DNA of 64,000 nt. Source: Azospirillum canadense. GTDB taxonomy: Bacteria; Pseudomonadota; Alphaproteobacteria; Azospirillales; Azospirillaceae. The number at the start of each line of letters is the position of its first letter. Position 1 is the stretch's first letter. The translations under genes were made by a program, and so were the position numbers. Below, piece after piece: positions 27,628 through 36,821 of this stretch. Location: assembly GCF_025961225.1 (NCBI RefSeq), contig NZ_JAOQNG010000002.1, positions 310,001-374,000 of the forward strand. The letters are read 5' to 3'. The notes beneath the pieces were generated by a model. It ran no database searches, was not told the DNA's origin, and saw only the letters and a program-made list of their open reading frames with translations.

Positions 27628-28932
27628 ATGGAGGCCACGTTGCGCGCGCATCCGGCGCGGCACCCAGGCACCGGTCTGCTGGCGCGGATGCGCGAGGACG
27701 CGCTGTCCATCGAAGCCAGCTTCATCCTGTTCGTCTACGCCGGCCGCTACAAGATGCTGCCGGAGTTCCAGGGCTCGCCCGTGGACCTGACGCTGCTGTT
27801 CTTCATCCTCGCGGTCGGGCTGACCGTCTGGGGCATTTTTTCGCGCCGGCTGAAGCCGATGCCGCTCGACCTGCCGAACATCCTGATGCTGTCCTTCACC
27901 GCCTTCGGCGTCATCAGCGTCTTCTGGTCGAGCCTGGAGCCCAAGAACGTCGACAAGGCCTGGCGCTTCGTCCTGATCGGGGTCAGCAGCTATTTCCTGG
28001 TCGTCGTCCTGGCGCAGGACCTGGAGCGGAGGCGGCGCATCGTCCGCCTGATGATCGGGTTCAGCATCGCCCTGCTGCTCTACTACAGCACCTACCGCTG
28101 GGTGCTCGGCGTCGATCCGAACGACATGGAGAACGCGGGGCGGGTCAACGGCAACAACTACATGGAATACGGCGCGCACGCCGCCATCCTCTTCTACGCC
28201 TGCCTGTCGCAGGTCATCCTGGGGCCACGCCAGCGGCTGACCCTGGCGATCGCCGGCGCCGTGCTGGCCTTGTTCGCCCTGCTGCTGATCGGCGCCCGCG
28301 GCTATCTGGTCTTCGCCGTGCTCAGCATCTCGCTCGCCGCGGGAAGCCTGCTGCTGTCGCCGCGCGGCCTTCTTACGGGAATGCGGCGCCTGCTGCTCCT
28401 CGTCACCGCACTGGTCGTGCTGTGCTGGGCCGGCTATGTGGCGATGAAGGCCTATGAGGGCGCGACGGGAGCGTCGCAGCAGTTCTACACGCTGGAGCGC
28501 ATCCGGCTCCAGACCTCAAACGAAAGCACCCATTCGCTGGACATCCGGGAGGAGGCGCAGGATCTGGCCTTCCGGCAATGGCTGGCGCGCCCGCTGCTCG
28601 GCTGGGGCATGGGCGAATTCCGTCTCCAGCACAGCCTGGACTATCCGCACAACCTGTCGCTGGAAGTGCTGATGGAAATGGGGCTGGCGGGCGCCTGCCT
28701 GTTCTTTCCGGTGCTGATCCTCGGCGTCGCCACCTGCGTGGCCATGGCCCGCGACCGCCGGCTGGACTGGACGGACATGACGCTCGCGCTGCTGTTCCTG
28801 ACGGAGTTCATCTCGCACACGACCGTCCAGGGCTACCTGCCCGATGACCGCATCTACTTCGCCTACCTCGGCCTGATCATGGGCTGGCGGCATTGGGCCC
28901 GGCGCGATGCGCGGGCGCCGAAGCGCGGCTGA
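27628..28932 (+). CDS. O-antigen ligase/polymerase-like membrane protein (Wzy-type)
   Basis: The 434-residue protein has about ten to twelve hydrophobic segments and a large periplasmic loop around ~290-345. It contains the Wzy_C/WaaL signature region PLLGWGMGEFRLQHSLDYPHNLSLEVLMEMG with a conserved GxGxG...PHN pattern. It would polymerise lipid-linked repeat units in the periplasm. The start is preceded by GGGAGCGAGGG. It is transcribed away from the glycosyltransferase gene and ends at a strong bidirectional terminator. Confidence 0.88.
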   Translation: MEATLRAHPARHPGTGLLARMREDALSIEASFILFVYAGRYKMLPEFQGSPVDLTLLFFILAVGLTVWGIFSRRLKPMPLDLPNILMLSFTAFGVISVFWSSLEPKNVDKAWRFVLIGVSSYFLVVVLAQDLERRRRIVRLMIGFSIALLLYYSTYRWVLGVDPNDMENAGRVNGNNYMEYGAHAAILFYACLSQVILGPRQRLTLAIAGAVLALFALLLIGARGYLVFAVLSISLAAGSLLLSPRGLLTGMRRLLLLVTALVVLCWAGYVAMKAYEGATGASQQFYTLERIRLQTSNESTHSLDIREEAQDLAFRQWLARPLLGWGMGEFRLQHSLDYPHNLSLEVLMEMGLAGACLFFPVLILGVATCVAMARDRRLDWTDMTLALLFLTEFISHTTVQGYLPDDRIYFAYLGLIMGWRHWARRDARAPKRG

Positions 28933-28943
28933 TTCAATTGCAG

Positions 28944-28977
28944 AAAACCCCTCTCCCTTGAGGGGAGAGGGGCTTTT
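28944..28977. terminator. Bidirectional Rho-independent terminator
   Basis: A perfect 10-base stem CCCCTCTCCC/GGGAGAGGGG with loop TTGAG is flanked by AAAA on the left and CTTTT on the right. It can terminate both convergent transcripts. Its right end runs into the stop codon of the metallophosphatase gene. The stem shares the CTCTCCC core with the dispersed repeats. Confidence 0.88.
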
Positions 28978-29810
28978 CAGCTGTTGAACGTCCTCAACAG
29001 GATCTCGTACAGCCCGACCTTGCGCAGACCTGCCTTGATTGCGGCGCGCAGGGGGGCGGGGAGCCCGGCGAGGCGGCGGGGCTTGATGCCCGCGCGGCGG
29101 GTCTTGGCGAAGGCCAACGCGTCGTTGTAGGGGACGCGGCGCACCGACAGCGTTTGACTCGCGGTGTCCAGCAGCATGAAGGTCGCCCGGCGCTCCGCGG
29201 TGCGCGGTTCGCCGACCGTACCGGGGTTGACGAGGTAGTAGGAGCCGGGCCGCAGCGCGACCTCGTCGCCGTCTTGGGCGAGAATGTCATGGGCGAGAAT
29301 GGCGCCGTCGCGGTATTCGTGGACGCCTAGGCGGTGGGTGTGCCCATAGGCGCAGACCCGCGCGCCGGAGGGGTGCGCGATCAGCGCCTCGAAGCTCAGG
29401 CGGCGCTTGTCGTCGCCGTCGAGGCGGACCAGCTCGCAGCCGATGTCCGGATGCAGGGCACCGTGCACCGCGACCAGGTGGCCGTCCACCGCCACCTTCA
29501 GGGGAAGAGCGGATAGCCACGCGGTGACGTCCGCCGGGAGGTGCCGGCGGGTCCAGGACACGGCGCGGATGGCGCGGGCGCTGAACCCGTCCGTGCCGAT
29601 CTGGCCCGTGACGGCCCGGTCGTGGTTCCCGGCCACGCACAGCGCGCCGGCGTGCCGCAGCAGGGCGACGCAGACGCAGGGATCGGTGTTGTAGCCGACG
29701 ATGTCGCCCAGGCACACCAACCGGTCCACGCCCTCCTCCGCGATCGCGCCGAGCACGGCTTGAAGCGCTTCAAGGTTGGCGTGGATGTCGGACAGGATGG
29801 CGATCTTCAC
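28977..29810 (-). CDS. Calcineurin-like metallophosphoesterase
   Basis: The 277-residue cytosolic protein shows all metallophosphoesterase motifs: ILSDIHANLEAL (D-x-H), CLGDIVGYN (GD), AGNHDRAV (GNHD), VAVHGALHPD and YGHTHRLG (GH-x-H). It resembles the YfcE/apaH-like single-domain phosphodiesterases acting on phosphate esters or diesters. Its place at the end of a polysaccharide operon suggests a sugar-phosphate or lipid-phosphate substrate, which is inference. It is 16 bases downstream of the WbqC gene. Confidence 0.9.
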   Translation of the reverse strand: MKIAILSDIHANLEALQAVLGAIAEEGVDRLVCLGDIVGYNTDPCVCVALLRHAGALCVAGNHDRAVTGQIGTDGFSARAIRAVSWTRRHLPADVTAWLSALPLKVAVDGHLVAVHGALHPDIGCELVRLDGDDKRRLSFEALIAHPSGARVCAYGHTHRLGVHEYRDGAILAHDILAQDGDEVALRPGSYYLVNPGTVGEPRTAERRATFMLLDTASQTLSVRRVPYNDALAFAKTRRAGIKPRRLAGLPAPLRAAIKAGLRKVGLYEILLRTFNS

Positions 29811-29826
29811 GGTGGAGCCTCCGCCC

Positions 29827-30582
29827 TCAGGCCGAGGGGCACGCGCTGGACATCGGATCGTGGAGCTGGGGTTCGTAGGACAGGTGACGCACCGTGTCGG
29901 CCGACCCGATGTTGAACAGTGCGTCCAGGATCGTCAGGCAGGGCTGGAAGGCGTCCGGCCCTTGCCCCGGCCCCGACCCTTGATGATAAGACTGCGGCGT
30001 GAATTCGCGCACCCACAGGTCGATGCCCGCGTGTTCGAATTTCGCCGGGTGCTGGTAGTTCTGCCCGCCGGCGCCGGAGAGGTAGGTGTCGCCACCCACC
30101 GCCTTCACCAGATCGATCAGGCGCTCGTCGCTGGTGGACTCCACCGCGAACGCGCTCGACAGTTCGAAGCGGCAGGACAGGCCGAGATGTTCGGCCAGCA
30201 GCATCGCCGCCCGCATGTTGAAGGCGGCCAGCAGGTCGGTGTCCGCCTCCAGGATGCGGTCCACCAGCGCCATCACCGGTTCGAAATGCGGCGTGCGGCG
30301 GTAGGTGTGCAGCAGCGTCGCGCGGTGGCGCCGGCGCCAGTCCTCGTCGGCGAACCGGACGTCCCGGATCAGCTGCCGCTCGGACCGGCGGACGGGCGCC
30401 GACAGCCAGTCGCCTCCCGTCGCCGAGTGGATCCGGGTGCGGTGGACGAAGCTCCTCCCCTGGGGCAGTTGCGCGTCGTCCAGGAAGACGAACACGTCGG
30501 CGTTGGCGATTTTCGCGAAATAGCCGAGCCATGGCAGGTAGTTCGGCTGGTGAATGGCCACTCGGACGCGCGTCTGGGTCAT
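29827..30582 (-). CDS. WbqC-like family protein
   Basis: The 251-residue protein matches the WbqC family found in O-antigen and polysaccharide clusters. It has VRVAIHQPNYLPWLGYFAKI at the N-terminus, VFLDDAQLPQGRSFVHRTRI, and the late SGAGGQNYQHPAKFEHAGID. The biochemical activity of the family is not settled; some members are annotated as glycine or acyl transferases. The start at 30582 has GGGAG five bases upstream, so the five-residue extension is not used. Confidence 0.85.
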   Translation of the reverse strand: MTQTRVRVAIHQPNYLPWLGYFAKIANADVFVFLDDAQLPQGRSFVHRTRIHSATGGDWLSAPVRRSERQLIRDVRFADEDWRRRHRATLLHTYRRTPHFEPVMALVDRILEADTDLLAAFNMRAAMLLAEHLGLSCRFELSSAFAVESTSDERLIDLVKAVGGDTYLSGAGGQNYQHPAKFEHAGIDLWVREFTPQSYHQGSGPGQGPDAFQPCLTILDALFNIGSADTVRHLSYEPQLHDPMSSACPSA

Positions 30583-30601
30583 GTCGCTCCCACCCATCCC
30601 G

Positions 30602-31459
30602 CTAGATGAGGAATTTGGTGTCGTCGGCTGGCAGCATATCGGCGAAAACCTTCGGGAAGTTGGTCGTCATGTAGCGCCGCAGCTGTTCGGAGCGGCGGTC
30701 GCGCAGGACCTCCCAGAACTGGTCGAGCTGGTTGACCCCGCCCCACCATTCCGGATGCAGCAGCAGCTGGATGCAGGGGCGCCCTTCGGCGAGCCAGCCC
30801 ATCAGCGGCTCGTAGAAGGCGAAGCTTCGCCGCGAATCCGACAGGTAGGACCGCGCGTCGAACAGGCGGGAGTCGTAGGCGCTGAGGAACCGTTCGTAGC
30901 GCCGGCCGAGGTTGCCGCGCGACGCGCGGTGGAAGCTGATGGTGCGGTCGATCGGCAGGACGCAGGCGATGACCCAGTCCAGCGTCTTGGCGATCGCCTC
31001 CTCCTCCGTGCCGGTCAGCTGCTCGTCGATGTGGAGGCCGACGCAATGGCCCATGCCCTGCAGGGAGCGGATGATGCCCAGCGTCTCCGGCACGAAGAAG
31101 GAGTAGGTTTCCGCGTTGAACTGGAAGAAGAAATTGCCGCGGACCCCGTGCTCGTGCTCGATCTCGCCGAGCCGCAGGGCCATCCCCGGTGAGATGTCCA
31201 CGTCGTGCCGCAGGAAGAAGCACCGGCTGTGCGGCACGGCGCCGGTCGCGTGATAGTCGGCGAAGGTGGCGAAGCGGTAGCCGCGCGCCTGGGCCGACGC
31301 AAGGATGTGGCGGAAGGTTTCTTCGCCAAAATCGGGGCCGAAATCGGGCACTGGATCGGGAAGGGTGTCCGAAACCGCGCTGACGGGAGGCGCGGGAAAA
31401 TCGGCGACCAGCAACCCGGCGTCGGGAAACAGTCCTTGGGCTTCGTCGGAAATCTTCAT
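30602..31459 (-). CDS. Second polysaccharide deacetylase-like protein
   Basis: The 285-residue protein carries FATFADYHATGAVPHSRCFF and LRHDVDISPGMALRL (~84-98), the HDVD motif of NodB-like enzymes. GHCVGLHIDEQL at ~140-152 adds a His-containing motif. It is only loosely similar to the protein at 25324-26184, suggesting different substrates. C-terminal LLLHPEWWGG is shared by a clade found in polysaccharide loci. The start at 31459 is chosen where the family-like sequence begins; the ribosome binding site is weak. Confidence 0.75.
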   Translation of the reverse strand: MKISDEAQGLFPDAGLLVADFPAPPVSAVSDTLPDPVPDFGPDFGEETFRHILASAQARGYRFATFADYHATGAVPHSRCFFLRHDVDISPGMALRLGEIEHEHGVRGNFFFQFNAETYSFFVPETLGIIRSLQGMGHCVGLHIDEQLTGTEEEAIAKTLDWVIACVLPIDRTISFHRASRGNLGRRYERFLSAYDSRLFDARSYLSDSRRSFAFYEPLMGWLAEGRPCIQLLLHPEWWGGVNQLDQFWEVLRDRRSEQLRRYMTTNFPKVFADMLPADDTKFLI

Positions 31460-31699
31460 TTGGCACCCGTGTCGTCGGTGGGCGATGCAAGGTCGGTCGC
31501 GCGCGTTGCGGCGCAGCCAGCGCGCCTTACGGCGTCCTCGGGGTTCCGCCCCCAGCGGGTTCGGGCATGGTTTCCTCCCTCTCAACCCATTGTTTGAGCG
31601 TTCTTTTTCGGAATCTTACTTTTCACGTCCGCCAGCGGCAAGGATGCGAAAAGATAAATACATAAGAGGCGAAAAGAGGGCAGCGGTGCAGGCGACGCC
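31460..31699. other. AT-rich intergenic region in the polysaccharide operon
   Basis: This 240-base gap contains TCTTAC at 31614 and, at 31651-31670, an AT-rich stretch with ATAAATACATAAG. It is a likely internal promoter for the deacetylase-like, WbqC and phosphatase genes. No hairpin terminator was found. Confidence 0.4.
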
Positions 31700-32692
31700 T
31701 TACACCGCGCAGACGGCCTCATGGCCGAACACCCGGTCCCGGTACCAGTCGTAGGTGCGCTGCACGCCGCTCCGCAGATCGACCTGCGAGCGGTAGCCGG
31801 TGGCCTCCACGGCCCTGCCCATGTCGGGTGCCCGGCGGGCCGGGGAGCCCGGCGTTTCCGGCAACGCGGCGATGGGATTGTCGCGCCCCACCACGTCGAG
31901 CACGGTTCGCGCCAGATCGCCGATGCGCACCTCCGGCGTCTGGGTGCCGATGTTGAAGGTGTCGTTGGCGCAGGCTGGCAGCGCGGCCATGCGGATCAGG
32001 TACTCCACCGCGTCGTCGACGTAGCAGAAGGACCGGCTGTGCTCCACGCTCGCCACCTCCAGCGGCGCGCCGGCCGGAAGGGCGTGGGCCTTCTCCAGCA
32101 GCTGCGGGATGACGTGCGACAGCCCCATGCGCGGGCCGTAGACGTTGTGGAAGCGTACGATGGTGAAGGGCACGCCGGAGAAGCGGCACATCGCCTCCCC
32201 ATAGAGCTTCGACAGCATGTAGGTGGTGCGCGGCTCCGTCAGGTCGCCGGCGGTCAGCGGCGTGTCCTCCGGCGTCGGAACGGGAATGCCGAAATGCTGG
32301 AGCGTGCCCGCGTAGATCTCGCTGGTGGAGGCGAAGACCAGCCGGCCGAGGGCCGCTTGCCGGCGCGCCAGCGCCAGCACCGTCTCCAGCATGGCGACGT
32401 TGGCCGTCAGAACCTCGTAAGGGCGGGAGCGGACCTGGGCGACGCCGATGATGGCCGCGAGGTGGAACATCTGGGTGTAGTCCGTGTCCATCGCCGCGGC
32501 GACGGAGGCGTCGCGCAGGTCCGCCTCCAGCATCCGCACATGCGGGCGCGCCAGCAGCTCCTCCAACGCCTCGTCCCGCACGCCGCGGGCGTGGTTGTCG
32601 AGGATGTCCACCGCGAAGCCCCGGTCGGCCAGGGTGCGCGCAAGATGGCAACCGATGAAACCGGCCCCGCCGGTCACAAGCGCTTTCAGCAT
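31700..32692 (-). CDS. NAD-dependent sugar-nucleotide epimerase/dehydratase (extended SDR)
   Basis: The 330-residue protein has the Rossmann motif VTGGAGFIGCHLA (~6-18), Ser/Thr in ASTSEIYAG, catalytic YMLSK (Tyr and Lys), and RFHNVYGPRMG. This is the UDP-glucose 4-epimerase or UDP-glucuronate decarboxylase-like group. It converts one NDP-sugar into another for the repeat unit. ATG at 32692 overlaps the dehydrogenase gene by seven bases. The substrate cannot be fixed from motifs, but a uronic-acid substrate is plausible given the neighbouring dehydrogenase. Confidence 0.88.
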   Translation of the reverse strand: MLKALVTGGAGFIGCHLARTLADRGFAVDILDNHARGVRDEALEELLARPHVRMLEADLRDASVAAAMDTDYTQMFHLAAIIGVAQVRSRPYEVLTANVAMLETVLALARRQAALGRLVFASTSEIYAGTLQHFGIPVPTPEDTPLTAGDLTEPRTTYMLSKLYGEAMCRFSGVPFTIVRFHNVYGPRMGLSHVIPQLLEKAHALPAGAPLEVASVEHSRSFCYVDDAVEYLIRMAALPACANDTFNIGTQTPEVRIGDLARTVLDVVGRDNPIAALPETPGSPARRAPDMGRAVEATGYRSQVDLRSGVQRTYDWYRDRVFGHEAVCAV

Positions 32693-34164
32693 GATTCCCC
32701 CATCATGATGCCGCGGCCAATGGCGGCGTGGCGGCAACCGAGGTCGCGCAGCTGGTGCCGCTGGGTGTCCGTCAGGACGTTGTTGGCGTCGACCACCACG
32801 ACCGCGCTCCCCTTCAGCCAGGCCGCGAGGTCGAGGCGGCGGTAGGCGGGCGATCCTTGGGTGAAGACCACGGCGTCGAAGCCGTCGGCGTCGGGCAGGC
32901 TGCCGCGCACCGGTCGTTGCAGCTCCTCCCACCAGGTCACAAGCGGGTCGTGCGGCGTGACCTCCGCTCCATCCCGTTCCGCCGCTTCGACAAAGGTCTG
33001 GGCCGGCGAATAGCGGGTGTCGCCCACATCCTCCCGGTAGGAGACGCCGAGCAGCAGGATGCGCTTGCCCGCCAGCGATCCGCCGAGCAGGCCGCGCAGC
33101 TTGTCCAGTGCGACCAGAGGCATGGCGGCGTTGGTCCGCACCGCCTCCGTGCAGAAGGGGAAGGCGAGATCCTCGCGCTCGAACAGCGCGCGCGCGGCCA
33201 CCGCGGCGAACAGCGGGTCCTTGGTCAGGCAATAGCCGCCGACGCCGAAGCCCGGCTGGCGCATGTTGGCGTGGGTCGGCCGCATGCGCACGGCGTTCAC
33301 GATCTCGAACATATCGATGCCCACGGCTTCCGCGAAGCGACCCCATTCCTCCATGAAGGCGATGGTGACCGCGCGGTAGCTGTTCTCCAGCACCTTCGCC
33401 GTCTCCGACGCGGTGGTCGAGCCGAGGCGGGTCAGCGGGTAGTCCGTCACGTTGATGACCGTGGACAGGAAGCGTTCGCAGGCATCCGCCGCCTCCGGCG
33501 TCGTGCCGGCGTAGACCCGCCAGTAGTTGACGATGGAGTTGTAGTATTGCGCGCCGGGCATCACCCGCTCGTAGGAATGGGCGAGGCGCACGGAGTCCGG
33601 CGGCAGGCCGCGCGCCTCCAGCCCGGCGGCCAGCCGCGGCGCGATGACGCGCTCGCAGGTGCCCGGCGGCACGGTGGTCTCCACGATCACCAATGCGCCC
33701 GGCTTCAGCCGCGCGGCCAGAGCGTCGATGGCGCGCTGCATGGCGGCGAAGCGCACCTCCGGCCGCGGGGCCGACCAGTCGATGTCCAGGTTGATGTCCA
33801 CCAGCACGATGTCGGCGTGCGCAAACACCCCCGCGTCGTCGGTGGCCATCAGGTTGCCGGCCTCGTGCGCGCGGGCGAGCGCTTGGTCCAGCTCCGGGTC
33901 GGCGCCGGGAAAGGGCATCTCGCCGGCGGCGATGGAGGCGATGCGGTGGCGCCCGGCCTCGTTGGGCAGGTCCACGCCGACCACGCTGTAGAGCGGCCGC
34001 CCGTCGGCGCCGCGCGCGTTGGCGACCGCGATCGCCATGGCCGACCCGACGAACCCCAGCCCCTGCACGCAGACGACCGGCCGGCCTTTTTCCAATTGGC
34101 CTGTGTCGAGCATGGCGACCGATGGCGCGGCCGGTGTCTCACAACAGTTCATAGGCAATTTCAC
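32686..34164 (-). CDS. UDP-sugar dehydrogenase family protein (Ugd/WecC-like)
   Basis: The 492-residue protein oxidises a UDP-hexose at C6 to the uronic acid using two NAD. It has VQGLGFVGSAMAIAVA, a central SETAKVLENSYRAVTIAF helix, the catalytic Cys in GVGGYCLTKD, and a C-terminal UDP-binding domain. The first Rossmann motif is slightly unusual (QGLGFVG). It differs from the WbpA-like enzyme at 39710-41149, so the two probably use different sugars. GTG at 34164 is used as start; ATG at 34152 is an alternative with a better codon but poor spacing. Confidence 0.87.
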   Translation of the reverse strand: MKLPMNCCETPAAPSVAMLDTGQLEKGRPVVCVQGLGFVGSAMAIAVANARGADGRPLYSVVGVDLPNEAGRHRIASIAAGEMPFPGADPELDQALARAHEAGNLMATDDAGVFAHADIVLVDINLDIDWSAPRPEVRFAAMQRAIDALAARLKPGALVIVETTVPPGTCERVIAPRLAAGLEARGLPPDSVRLAHSYERVMPGAQYYNSIVNYWRVYAGTTPEAADACERFLSTVINVTDYPLTRLGSTTASETAKVLENSYRAVTIAFMEEWGRFAEAVGIDMFEIVNAVRMRPTHANMRQPGFGVGGYCLTKDPLFAAVAARALFEREDLAFPFCTEAVRTNAAMPLVALDKLRGLLGGSLAGKRILLLGVSYREDVGDTRYSPAQTFVEAAERDGAEVTPHDPLVTWWEELQRPVRGSLPDADGFDAVVFTQGSPAYRRLDLAAWLKGSAVVVVDANNVLTDTQRHQLRDLGCRHAAIGRGIMMGESC

Positions 34165-34215
34165 ACCTCGCTCAAGGTCTTGCGCGCCAACGGGCCGGGC
34201 GGCCGGGCCGGGGCC

Positions 34216-35451
34216 TCAGGTCGCCGCGGCGGCGGCGATGAAACGGGACGCCAGGACGCGATAGTCGTGGTTCTCCTGCACGAAGCGCCGCCCGTTCTGG
34301 CCGAGTGCGGCGCGTTCGGCCGGCGCCATGTGGACCAGCTGCCGGATGACGCCGGCAAGCGCTTCCGGGTCTTCCGGCGGCACGGTGAAGCCGCAGGCCC
34401 CTTCGCGGGCGAGGTCGTTGCTGGCGTTGCTGCATTGGACGACCGGGCGGCCGGCCAGCATGTAGTCGAACATCTTGTTGGGCGACACGCCGAACCGGTA
34501 CAGCGGGCTCTTGGGCCAGGACACGACCAGCGTGTCCATCTGTTGCAGGAACCCTTGCACCGTCCGCTTCGGGATCACGCCGACGAGGTGGAAGTTGTCC
34601 AACCCCGTCGCCTCGACCCGGGCGCGGAATTCGTCGGCCCCTTGCCCGCCCCCGGCCAGGACGAAGGACACCGGCTCGTCTTTCAGCAGCGCGGCGGCCT
34701 CCAGCACCGTCCCGATCGCATCGGCCATGTTGATGCCGCCGGCATAGCCGACCAGGAAGCGCCCGCGGGCGCGCTCCGCCGCGATGTGGGCGGCGACCGG
34801 TTCCGGCAGCTCGGCGGGTCCGGCCTTCTGGAAGGCGGCGACCGGGATGCCGTTCGGCACATGCACGAACTTGCGCAGGTCCATGCCGCGTTCGGCCATG
34901 TAGTCGCAGACGTTCGGCAGGATGGAGATGACGGCGTCGGCGTTGCGGTACGCCCGGTCCTCCGCATGCTGCAGCAGGCGGATGTAGGGATGGTTCGGCG
35001 AATAGCCGCCGAGCAGCATGGGCGTCAGCGGCCACAGGTCGTGCACCTCGAACACCAGACGCGCGCCGACCATGCGGGCGATCCGCTCCCCCGGATAGAT
35101 GTCCAGCGGGTAGGTGGAGGAGCAGATGACCACGTCCGGCCGTTCCTCCCGCGCGATGCGGCCGGCGTAGGCGGTGAGCTTGGAGACGAAGGTCAGGATG
35201 TTGACGATCCGGTTCACCCCGTTGCCCTGGTAGGGCCGCGTCCGCAGCCAGCGGAAGCGGACACCGTCCTCCTCCGTCACGGCGAGGTCGGTGTCGGCGA
35301 CGGGCTGGGTGCTGCGCAGGTGTGAGAAGCTCGCCCCCACGATGGTGACCTTGTGCCCGTCCGCCACCCATTCGCGGGCCAGGTAGAAGGGCCGGTATTC
35401 CATGCCCATCAGGTCCGAACCCGCATAGTGGTTGATCAGCAGAATGTTCAT
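34216..35451 (-). CDS. GT4-type glycosyltransferase (WbuB-like)
   Basis: The 411-residue GT-B enzyme begins MNILLINHYAGSDLMGMEYR, with FEVHDLWPL and YRNADAVISILPN in the acceptor domain. The donor domain contains LAGGGQGADEF, SPNKMFDYMLAGRPVVQCSN and a glutamate-rich tail. This arrangement matches WbuB-like glycosyltransferases that extend lipid-linked repeat units. Its ATG overlaps the stop of the flippase gene by four bases. Confidence 0.9.
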   Translation of the reverse strand: MNILLINHYAGSDLMGMEYRPFYLAREWVADGHKVTIVGASFSHLRSTQPVADTDLAVTEEDGVRFRWLRTRPYQGNGVNRIVNILTFVSKLTAYAGRIAREERPDVVICSSTYPLDIYPGERIARMVGARLVFEVHDLWPLTPMLLGGYSPNHPYIRLLQHAEDRAYRNADAVISILPNVCDYMAERGMDLRKFVHVPNGIPVAAFQKAGPAELPEPVAAHIAAERARGRFLVGYAGGINMADAIGTVLEAAALLKDEPVSFVLAGGGQGADEFRARVEATGLDNFHLVGVIPKRTVQGFLQQMDTLVVSWPKSPLYRFGVSPNKMFDYMLAGRPVVQCSNASNDLAREGACGFTVPPEDPEALAGVIRQLVHMAPAERAALGQNGRRFVQENHDYRVLASRFIAAAAAT

Positions 35452-36821
35452 CCCGGCGACCTCGGTTCGATGGTGGATGCCGCTTCAAGCTGGGCCTTGT
35501 CTCTGCGGCCCTCCTCAAGCCGGCGGATGCGCCAGACGGCGATGGTGTTGAGGATGAGCAGCGCGGCGTCCGACAGGGCGAAGGCGGCGGTCATGGCGAT
35601 GACGGCGCCGAGCGCCGGCAGGTCCAGCCACCAGACCGCCAGCATCGATCCGGCCACGGTCAGGAGCCGCCCGACCTCCCACGCCGACATCCAGCGGTTC
35701 AGGCCGTAGAGGTGCAGGCAGGAGGTCGCCTGGGCGGCGACGCCGACGATGCTGGACAGAACGACGATCCCGGCGAAGCGCCCGGCCTCCTGCCACGCCG
35801 CGCCGAATACGAAGCCGAAGATCTCCGGCCCGTAGGCGGTCAGGATCAGGCCCGGCGTCATCAGGGCGAATAGGCCGGCGTTGAAGATCAGGAACAGCAG
35901 CCAGAGCCGCCGCGGATTCTCGGTCTGGAGGCGGGCGGCGTTGCCCCACAGGACTTGGTTGGCCGCTTGCCCCAGCAGGGCCGTCGGCTGCCACAGGACC
36001 CGGTGCGCCAGCGACCATTGGCCGGCCATGGCAAGCCCATAGAGCGACGGCAGGACCACGTTGGGAAGCTGGCGCCCCACTCCGTTGATCACGCCGGACG
36101 GCGCTGTCAGGAGCGCGAACTGGCGGTATTCGACGGCGACGCGGCGCAGGCGGTTCAAGGACATTCCCCGGACGCTGCGCTCCAGGTCGGGCCGGCACTG
36201 GCTGGCCGCCCGGACCAGGCCCAGGGCGTAACCGCCGATGAAGCCGATCATCAGCCCATCGGCGTCCGGCTTCACCGCCGCGACCGCCAGCTGGCACACC
36301 GCGGTGCCCAGCAACGTCACGAAGCGCTGCCCGGCCACCTGCGGGAAACCCTGGTTGCGGATCAGCCAACTGGTCACGATTTCGTTCAGCCCGACGATCA
36401 GAAGCGCCGCGGCGAGGAGCAGGGCGTCGGCGAGGCGGATCTCCACCCAATCCTGCGGGAGGGCCACGGCCAGCGCCCCCACCAGCGCGACCAGCACCGG
36501 CACCGCGACGGTCACCACCAGGCACAGCGCCAGCAGGTCGGTCGCCGTCTCCTCGTCCTTCGGCAGCGGCAATGCCCAGCCGTAGCGCAGCGAGGCCAGC
36601 GGCGTCAGGATGGTGACGATGGCGCCCAGGATCGTGAAGTGCCCGAAATCGGCCGGGTCGTAGAGGCGGGTCAGCAGGGGCGAGGCGGCGAAGACCAGCG
36701 CCTGCGCCAGCCCCACCGCGCCCGCGATGCGCAAAACGTCGGCCGAGACCCGCCGGAAGAACGTGCCGTGATGCCGCACGCCGTCCCGGAAGCCTTCGGC
36801 CGCCTGCGCCAGCCTGCTCAT
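35448..36821 (-). CDS. Polysaccharide flippase, Wzx/MATE-like
   Basis: The 457-residue protein has about twelve to fourteen hydrophobic segments between ~25 and ~435, beginning LRIAGAVGLAQALVFAASPLLTRLYDP. This is typical of the polysaccharide_synt/O-antigen flippase family. It would move the undecaprenyl-linked repeat unit across the inner membrane. The C-terminal tail is charged and cytosolic. Start at 36821 overlaps the aminotransferase stop, as with most genes of this operon. Confidence 0.9.
   Translation of the reverse strand: MSRLAQAAEGFRDGVRHHGTFFRRVSADVLRIAGAVGLAQALVFAASPLLTRLYDPADFGHFTILGAIVTILTPLASLRYGWALPLPKDEETATDLLALCLVVTVAVPVLVALVGALAVALPQDWVEIRLADALLLAAALLIVGLNEIVTSWLIRNQGFPQVAGQRFVTLLGTAVCQLAVAAVKPDADGLMIGFIGGYALGLVRAASQCRPDLERSVRGMSLNRLRRVAVEYRQFALLTAPSGVINGVGRQLPNVVLPSLYGLAMAGQWSLAHRVLWQPTALLGQAANQVLWGNAARLQTENPRRLWLLFLIFNAGLFALMTPGLILTAYGPEIFGFVFGAAWQEAGRFAGIVVLSSIVGVAAQATSCLHLYGLNRWMSAWEVGRLLTVAGSMLAVWWLDLPALGAVIAMTAAFALSDAALLILNTIAVWRIRRLEEGRRDKAQLEAASTIEPRSPG

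Noticed and set aside
32728..35325. 865-codon open frame on the plus strand across the polysaccharide genes
   Set aside because: It spans several real genes on the other strand and has shadow composition without motifs.
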